A stretch of 12,193 nt of DNA from an uncultured Desulfobacterales bacterium (lineage in GTDB: Bacteria > Desulfobacterota > Desulfobacteria > Desulfobacterales > JAFDCJ01): positions 1 through 12,193 of the forward strand of contig CALZJV010000297.1 of NCBI GenBank assembly GCA_945787595.1. The letters are read 5' to 3'. Made by a program: the position numbers and the translations under genes. This document shows positions 7,535-12,193 of the stretch, piece by piece. Positions within the stretch are counted from its first letter, which is position 1; each line of letters starts with the position of its first letter. The notes beneath the pieces were generated by a model. The model was given only the letters and a program-made list of their open reading frames with translations, did no database searches and was not told the DNA's origin.

Positions 7535-8104
7535 GAGGACAACCTGGGTGCCTATCGAGAAAAGGAGGCTCGCAAAGCAGCACGCGCTCTTGGTGTGCGG
7601 GATATATTTTTTCTTCCCTATATTGATCCATATATGGAAATCAATGGTACCGCCCGTCCGATCGATGTACCGCTGCAAGAATTCACCCGGGCGATCGGAG
7701 AATATGTCAAGAGAATCCGGCCTGAACTTGTGATCACCCACGGTTCCAATGGAGAGTACGGGCACCCGCAGCATATCTACACCCACCGGGCAACTCGTAT
7801 GGCCCTGGCAAATGGCGCGCCGCATGCAGCGCTGCTAAGTTGGTGTGCCTGGTACGAGCCGGCTGATCATGAGCGCATATTGAATAAAGATGACCGCGCA
7901 GATATCGTCCACAACGTCACGCCCTGGCTCGATGCCAAGATTGCAGCTGCCCTCTGCCATCAGACCCAACACGCAATGTTTCTACGTAATTCCGGAGCTC
8001 CTTCCGTTCGCGACATGGTCTGGAATACGGAGAGTTTTCATATCTGGCAAGGGCCTTTACCAGGAGACCTATCCCTAACGTTGCAAAAGCCGGTTTCCGA
8101 TTAA
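7445..8104 (+). pseudogene. 5'-truncated PIG-L family (LmbE-like) deacetylase fused to repeat
   Basis: The 219-codon frame has residues 1-30 from the 142-bp repeat and residues 31-219 resembling the C-terminal three quarters of a PIG-L/LmbE N-deacetylase (zinc-dependent removal of N-acetyl from GlcNAc-type substrates, as in MshB, Mca, BshB). Recognisable parts are REKEARKAARALGV (38-51), PELVITHG (93-100), the zinc-ligand motif GHPQHIYTHR (106-115) and the helix DAKIAAALCHQTQ (163-175). The essential N-terminal strand with AHPDDE, which provides two zinc ligands and the catalytic Asp and normally sits about 50 residues before REKE, is absent and not found upstream. An active deacetylase is therefore unlikely. 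A start with GAGGGG four nt upstream lies in the repeat, so a chimeric protein could still be made. It is called a pseudogene on the missing motif, not on stops or frameshifts. Confidence 0.75.
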
Positions 8105-8204
8105 CTTTTGCTTGCAATTTGATGCCGGGTGCCTTATGTTTTGCGCCGATTCATTTTGGATCGCAAACATCAACACGATATTGTTTTGACGATTACAGAT
8201 GGTG

Positions 8205-8232
8205 GCCCGACCGATTTTGGTCGGGCGTTTTT
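8205..8232 (+). terminator. Rho-independent terminator after the PIG-L remnant
   Basis: GCCCGACC (8205-8212) and GGTCGGGC (8219-8226) form a perfect 8-bp stem with a 6-nt loop, followed by GTTTTT. It lies 100 nt after the deacetylase stop codon and upstream of the helicase, separating the two transcripts. Confidence 0.85.
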
Positions 8233-8290
8233 GTTGCAACAGAGAGGCTCTTTTTTGCTGGGTGGGTCGGCTGTTGACAGGCAACAGGCA

Positions 8291-8319
8291 TATGACCCGC
8301 AAGGGGTATGCGACCCGCA
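8291..8319 (+). promoter_or_regulatory. Direct repeat GACCCGCA x2 in the DEAD-box helicase leader
   Basis: GACCCGCA occurs at 8294-8301 and 8312-8319, each preceded by TATG. It lies 33-58 bp before the helicase start, just after a TTGACA (8274-8279) that lacks a -10 box at normal spacing. It could be an operator or RNA-binding pair; no known motif is recognised. Confidence 0.3.
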
Positions 8320-8339
8320 GTATTTTTCAAAACGCAAAC

Positions 8340-8344
8340 AGGAG
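8340..8344 (+). promoter_or_regulatory. Ribosome binding site deciding the DEAD-box helicase start
   Basis: AGGAG lies 7 nt before the ATG at 8352 (4 nt before the adjacent ATG at 8349). It fixes the start well downstream of the in-frame ATG at 8199, which would place the terminator of the previous gene inside the coding region. Confidence 0.7.
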
Positions 8345-8351
8345 CCTCATG

Positions 8352-9986
8352 ATGATCCCCGAATTTAATGAGTTTGACCTGCAGCCGCAGCTGGTGCAGA
8401 CGCTCGCAGACATCGGCTACACCGCACCGACACCGATCCAGTCCACCGTCATTCCGGCCATGCTTGCCGGGCAGGATGTGATTGGTCAATCCCAGACAGG
8501 GTCCGGAAAAACCGCGGCGTTTTCCTTGCCCATCCTGCATAACCTTCAAAGCGGTCAGCGCCATGTGCAAAGTCTGGTGATAGCCCCCACCCGTGAGCTG
8601 GCCATCCAGGTGGCGGATGCCATGTACACCTACGGCCGACAGACCGGCGTGCGTGTCCTGGCCGTTTACGGCGGCCAGCCTTATGACCGCCAAATCAGCC
8701 GTCTCAAAAAAGGCGTGGACGTTGTGGTCGGAACCCCCGGTCGCCTGCTCGACCTGATCCGCAGAAACGTGCTCAAACTCGACCGGGTTGTGACCGTCGT
8801 GCTCGATGAGGCCGATGAAATGTTGAGCATGGGCTTTATCGCGGACATCGAGACTATTTTAGATCGGACCGCGTCCAGCCGTCAGACCGCACTTTTTTCG
8901 GCCACCTTGCCGCAACGCATTCTCCGGTTGGCCGAGCGACACATGAACGCACCCCAATCTTTTAAGATCGGGTGTAAACAACTCACGGTGGAGACCGTAG
9001 AACAGCGCTATTACCTGGTTAATGAGGCCGATAAACCGGCAGCCCTCACACGCCTGTTTGAAATCGAGCCCATCGCCAGTGTGCTTATCTTTGCCCGCAC
9101 GCGCCTTGGCACGGCCGAGCTGGCCAATGAGCTGACGCTGCGGGGAATTCCAGCCGAGGCCTTGAGCGGGGACATGAGCCAGGATGCCCGGGTGCAAGTG
9201 CTCAACCGCTTCCGTGACAACAAGCTCAAAGTGCTGGTGGCGACCGATGTGGCTGCCCGCGGGCTTGACATCGACGATATATCGCATGTCTTCAACTATG
9301 ATCTCCCGCAGGATCCGGAAATCTATGTGCACCGTATCGGTCGCACCGGGCGCGCCGGGAAATCGGGCATTGCCATCACCCTTTTAACACCCAAGGAAGG
9401 CTGGGGGTTGCGCCGGATCGAAAGGTTAACCAAACAAAAAATTACTCGCATGATGCTGCCGAGCGCTGAAGATATCAATCTGCACCGCGAAGCACAGCTG
9501 ATGGAGAAAGTGATGGTCTGGTTGCGGCGTGGACGCTGCAACCGGGAGCGTGAGATCGTGGCACAGCTACTTGAAGACGGTCACGACCTGGCTGAGGTTG
9601 CCGCCGTGGCCCTGAAACTGGCTCGTACCGAGGAAAAACAACGCCCGATTGTACCCCTTGCGGTGGCGGAATTCGGCGCCCCTGTCACCGGCCAAGCGTT
9701 CAAGCGCCCCGATCGTCGCAAAGGCCGCGGTCGGGTGAGTGCTTCCCATGAAAAAGGAATGGTCCGCCTTTTGTTGAGCACCGGCCGGGCCGACGGCGTT
9801 CGCGTCAATCATGTCGTGGGCTCGCTATCCCACTGCGCCGACATCCCCGGTCGTTCGCTGGGCAAAATCAGCATTCAGAAGCAACACACCCTGGTGGATG
9901 TGCCTGAAAAGCTTGTGGGGCGACTGTTGGGCCAAGATACCAACTACCGCATCGGCAACAAAACCGTCACGGTTCAGCGGGCCTGA
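8352..9986 (+). CDS. deaD: DEAD-box ATP-dependent RNA helicase with DbpA-type RNA-binding domain (DeaD/CsdA-like)
   Basis: A 544-residue RNA helicase of the DeaD/DbpA group, which remodels structured RNA in ribosome assembly, mRNA turnover and cold adaptation. All core motifs are present: Q motif TAPTPIQ (24-30), motif I SQTGSGKT (47-54), PTREL (79-83), TPGR (128-131), DEAD (152-155), SAT (183-185), ARGLDI (302-307) and HRIGRTGR (327-334). A basic linker (450-460) precedes a C-terminal DbpA-type domain (about 468-544; GMVRLLLSTGR, DIPGRSLGKI, TLVDVP), which in the family binds rRNA. This overall length is closer to DeaD/CshA than to short DbpA. The start is set by the ribosome site at 8340-8344. 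Upstream, a terminator isolates it from the PIG-L remnant, so it needs its own promoter, which I could not identify. Its last 162 bp overlap the convergent spermidine-synthase-like frame. Confidence 0.92.
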   Translation: MIPEFNEFDLQPQLVQTLADIGYTAPTPIQSTVIPAMLAGQDVIGQSQTGSGKTAAFSLPILHNLQSGQRHVQSLVIAPTRELAIQVADAMYTYGRQTGVRVLAVYGGQPYDRQISRLKKGVDVVVGTPGRLLDLIRRNVLKLDRVVTVVLDEADEMLSMGFIADIETILDRTASSRQTALFSATLPQRILRLAERHMNAPQSFKIGCKQLTVETVEQRYYLVNEADKPAALTRLFEIEPIASVLIFARTRLGTAELANELTLRGIPAEALSGDMSQDARVQVLNRFRDNKLKVLVATDVAARGLDIDDISHVFNYDLPQDPEIYVHRIGRTGRAGKSGIAITLLTPKEGWGLRRIERLTKQKITRMMLPSAEDINLHREAQLMEKVMVWLRRGRCNREREIVAQLLEDGHDLAEVAAVALKLARTEEKQRPIVPLAVAEFGAPVTGQAFKRPDRRKGRGRVSASHEKGMVRLLLSTGRADGVRVNHVVGSLSHCADIPGRSLGKISIQKQHTLVDVPEKLVGRLLGQDTNYRIGNKTVTVQRA

Positions 9987-10724
9987 TTTTTCTCCCTTCG
10001 ACTCGTTTTTGAGCGGCAGGCGCGGCTCGCCGCCACCGCGGGGCAGGATACTCTTGTCCTCCGAAGCGACCCATACAAACCGCGACCGTGATTTACTCCC
10101 TCTGTATGCGCAAACCCGGAAACGACGCACATGGAAGCTGCAACTCATCAGAAGCCGCTCAAATTCCTTACTCGGCTCAGCCGACCATACAGCCAGACAT
10201 CCCTGTTCGCGCAAGGCGCGGCGACAGGCCCGAATTCCTTCACGACCGTACAGACGGTGGTTCCCTGAGTCTGTCAGCGCGCCGGGACCATTATCGATAT
10301 CCAGCAGAATCGCATCGAATCTGCTCTTGCAACGTGAGATATACTCGAAAATATCACCCGTCTTAAGGTCAACTCGTTCGTCCCCCAGCGGCTGGCCGTT
10401 GAGTTCTCCGAAGAACTCACGATTCCATTCTACTACAGCGCCCAACAGTTCACCCACCGCCACCTGGGCGTTGGGGCTGAGCATATCGAGAGCCTGGCGC
10501 AGGGTATAGCCCATACCCAGGCCTCCGATGAGAATGCTGGGTGCCTTTAGGCCGACCAGATGCGCACATCCCAGCCGCGCCAGCTCCAGTTCCGACTCAT
10601 GTTGGCGACTGTGCATCAAGTCCTGACCGTTGATCATGATCGAAAAATCACGGCCATGCTGATAAAGCACCATCTCACCTCCGTCCGGGGTCCGGGCTGT
10701 AGCTATTTTTACTCGCGGTTTCAT
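9825..10724 (-). CDS. Spermidine-synthase-like (SpeE fold) protein with overrun C-terminal tail
   Basis: A 299-residue protein of the spermidine synthase/Rossmann methyltransferase-like family. SILIGGLGMGY (63-73) is the glycine-rich SAM-type loop, Glu92 (VAVGELL) the ribose-binding acid, GDIFEYI (123-129) the adenine region, and LDIDNGPGAL (141-150) the catalytic-loop position. The short N-terminal part (ARTPDGGEMVLYQHG, LMHSRQHESELELA) fits stand-alone homologues of about 220 residues annotated as spermidine synthase; whether they aminopropylate anything is uncertain. Similarity appears to end near residue 221 (FVWVASE). The remaining 78 residues look like read-through, and residues 247-299 are encoded antisense to the helicase 3' end. 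A lost stop codon is likely. The start has AGGAT 6 nt upstream and is 13 bp after the methyltransferase stop, so the two form an operon. Confidence 0.8.
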   Translation of the reverse strand: MKPRVKIATARTPDGGEMVLYQHGRDFSIMINGQDLMHSRQHESELELARLGCAHLVGLKAPSILIGGLGMGYTLRQALDMLSPNAQVAVGELLGAVVEWNREFFGELNGQPLGDERVDLKTGDIFEYISRCKSRFDAILLDIDNGPGALTDSGNHRLYGREGIRACRRALREQGCLAVWSAEPSKEFERLLMSCSFHVRRFRVCAYRGSKSRSRFVWVASEDKSILPRGGGEPRLPLKNESKGEKSGPLNRDGFVADAVVGILAQQSPHKLFRHIHQGVLLLNADFAQRTTGDVGAVG

Positions 10725-10737
10725 GGTGGTATCCTAT

Positions 10738-11931
10738 TCAATAAATCTCATATTTAGCCAACCTGCCGTCAAGCCCGCCGGCCTTGATCGGTTTTTTCCA
10801 TGATGCCTTCAGTCCGATTTTTTTGATATGCGCCCGTTCTCCGAAATAAACAAAAGCGGCCGAGCCTTTACATTTTTGTTTCAGAAAATCACCGAGATTT
10901 TTATAAAACAATTCAAGGTCCTCGTCTCTCCCCATCCGAATGCCATAAGGCGGATTGGTTACAATGACATGCTCTTCGAGGCCGGGCAGGTTCCTGAAAT
11001 CCGCCTCCGCAACGCTGACGTTATTTCCGAAATGGAGCCCCATCAGGTTTGTCCGCGCCGCGCTGACAGCCTCCGCGGACACATCACTGCCCGCAATCAG
11101 CCCTTTCGGCAGTTGCCGGATGTTTCCGTCGGCCTCTTTTTTTTCCCGCTTCCAGACCGCGCCGTCAAAATCAGGCAGAAATTCAAAACCGTATCGATTC
11201 CTGAATACACCCGCAGGAATATTGCTATACCGCATGAGCGCTTCACACAAAAGAGTTCCCGAGCCGCACAAAGGATCATATAAAGGAACAGAACCGTCCC
11301 ATTGGCTGAATCGGATAATTGCGGCGGCGACGGTTTCCTGCATCGGCGCCCAGACGGTCTCCTCTCTGTATCCTCTGCGGTGAAGCGCGCCGCCGGAAGT
11401 GTCGAGGCTAATTATTGCCTTATCGTTCCTGATATGAAGGTTCAGCAGAATATCCGGATTCCTTACCGAGACATCCGGACGCTGACCGGTTTTTTCTCTG
11501 AAATAGTCGACAACCGCGTCTTTAAGGCGGAGGGCGGCATACTTTGAATGCGAAATCGCACTGTCGGAAACATTCCCCGATACTGCAAAGGTATTGCTTT
11601 CTGCAAAAAAGTCTTCCCACTCGATCTGTTTGGCCTTTTTATACAGCGTATCGGTATCATGACAAGCAATTGATAGTAAGGGCGCAAGGCACCGTGAGAG
11701 AAGCCTGGTCAGATAATTAATTCGATACAGGGTTGGTTTGTCTGCCTTGAAATGAATTCCACTAAAGTCCGGGCTGACATCTTTGGCGCCGAGTTCAACC
11801 AATTCCTTTGCGCCGGCCTCTTTTAAGCTGTCGGCTATCTGGGCGAAATAACGACAATCCCTCTGATACTGATATACCGTTGCTTGCTGCTTTTCTCTTT
11901 TAAGGCGTTTGACCGTATTGGCTGATACCAT
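10738..11931 (-). CDS. THUMP-domain class I SAM-dependent RNA N2-guanine methyltransferase (RlmL N-terminal-half/YpsC-like)
   Basis: A 397-residue RNA methyltransferase. Residues about 26-160 form the N-terminal ferredoxin-like plus THUMP RNA-binding region (YFAQIADSLKEAGAKELVEL, then YRINYLTRLLSR). The C-terminal Rossmann domain has the SAM loop DPLCGSGTLLCEA (219-231), motif II GSDVS (281-285) and the catalytic motif NPPYG (326-330), typical of enzymes methylating exocyclic N2 of guanine. The closest characterised relative by pattern is the N-terminal half of RlmL (23S rRNA m2G2445); stand-alone forms such as YpsC have this length. The RlmK half is absent here. The ribosome site (GGTGA) before the ATG at 11931 is weak, and the conserved region begins only at about residue 26. 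It leads an operon with the spermidine-synthase-like gene. The exact modified base is inferred, not shown. Confidence 0.9.
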   Translation of the reverse strand: MVSANTVKRLKREKQQATVYQYQRDCRYFAQIADSLKEAGAKELVELGAKDVSPDFSGIHFKADKPTLYRINYLTRLLSRCLAPLLSIACHDTDTLYKKAKQIEWEDFFAESNTFAVSGNVSDSAISHSKYAALRLKDAVVDYFREKTGQRPDVSVRNPDILLNLHIRNDKAIISLDTSGGALHRRGYREETVWAPMQETVAAAIIRFSQWDGSVPLYDPLCGSGTLLCEALMRYSNIPAGVFRNRYGFEFLPDFDGAVWKREKKEADGNIRQLPKGLIAGSDVSAEAVSAARTNLMGLHFGNNVSVAEADFRNLPGLEEHVIVTNPPYGIRMGRDEDLELFYKNLGDFLKQKCKGSAAFVYFGERAHIKKIGLKASWKKPIKAGGLDGRLAKYEIY

Positions 11932-12028
11932 TTTTCACCGCTTTCGTTTCAATCGGTGTCGCAAAGAAGGCTTTAGATATTGCTTGATCAATTCAATCCT
12001 TTTGCAGTAATAGCTGTTAGGCGCCTGA

Positions 12029-12170
12029 GTAAAGATCCGGGTCCAGAGGGCCCGGCTTTGGTCCACCCCGGAGGTATGATATGGGTGATTACATTTGCCA
12101 GCAGTGTTCAGGTGTCGGGTGTCAGGTGTCAGCAACCGAATTCGACCCGCTATCTCGGAGTCGCCCATTA
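12029..12170 (+). repeat. 142-bp dispersed repeat, copy 2
   Basis: This is the second copy of the element at 7393-7534, offset by 4636 bp with no gaps. It retains the hairpin CCGGGTCC-AGA-GGGCCCGG (12037-12055) and the GTGTC heptads, while the second hairpin is disrupted. Here GGAGG lies six nt before the ATG at 12081. It sits 98 bp upstream of the divergent methyltransferase start. The rest of 11932-12193 shows no gene or clear promoter, and the sequence after 12170 is unlike that after copy 1. Confidence 0.85.
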
Positions 12171-12193
12171 AATAGACTTTCTTTCACCGGTGT

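Noticed and set aside
12015..12021. GTTAGGC resembling an integron attC core site beside repeat copy 2
   Set aside because: No matching inverse core (RYYYAAC) or attC-like folded arms at suitable distance, no integrase, and repeat copy 1 has no such flank.
11935..12168. 77-residue minus-strand frame starting in repeat copy 2
   Set aside because: The shared part with copy 1 differs mostly at amino-acid-changing sites, and the frames diverge completely outside the repeat, so it looks like chance openness.

Overview
The window looks like chromosomal DNA of a free-living, mid-GC Gram-negative bacterium. A Desulfobacterota-type (deltaproteobacterial) origin would fit the large soluble multi-PAS hybrid kinase, the loosely packed genes and the dispersed intergenic repeats, but no single gene fixes the taxonomy, so this is inference. 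No rRNA, tRNA, CRISPR array, transposase or integrase was found.

Layout. (1) 1-561, minus: start of a gene running off the left edge. Its N-terminal domain resembles that of some phospholipase D-like proteins, but no catalytic HKD motif is visible. (2) 562-1099: non-coding, with a strong bidirectional terminator hairpin and short repeats. (3) 1100-5152, minus: a small nitroreductase followed 60 bp later by an 1159-residue hybrid histidine kinase (sugar-diacid-recognition-like domain, five PAS domains, HisKA, HATPase, receiver), probably one transcript. (4) 5153-5404: a helically phased repeat with an inverted partner. (5) 5405-7060, minus: an SSL2/RAD25-like superfamily 2 DEAH helicase. (6) 7061-7392: non-coding, with a good sigma70-type promoter pointing right. 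(7) 7393-8104: the first copy of a 142-bp repeat, abutting a PIG-L family deacetylase that has lost its N-terminus, followed by an intrinsic terminator. (8) 8352-9986, plus: a DEAD-box RNA helicase of the DeaD/DbpA type. (9) 9825-11931, minus: a THUMP-domain RNA methyltransferase and, 13 bp downstream, a spermidine-synthase-like protein whose 3' end runs 162 bp into the convergent helicase gene. (10) 12029-12170: the second copy of the 142-bp repeat, same orientation, about 94% identical, ungapped.

How the genes fit together. Nitroreductase plus kinase is a plausible redox/sensing pair, though no output partner is visible. The DEAD-box helicase and the THUMP methyltransferase both belong to families acting on 23S rRNA, so 8.3-11.9 kb may be a loose RNA-maturation neighbourhood. 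It is bracketed by the direct 142-bp repeats.

I found no coherent new multigene system. The most interesting signal is the 142-bp repeat pair, because one copy ends exactly where recognisable homology of the truncated deacetylase begins and supplies the start codon of the resulting chimeric frame. Secondary points are the apparently HKD-less phospholipase D-like start, the overrun 3' end of the spermidine-synthase-like gene and the phased intergenic repeats.
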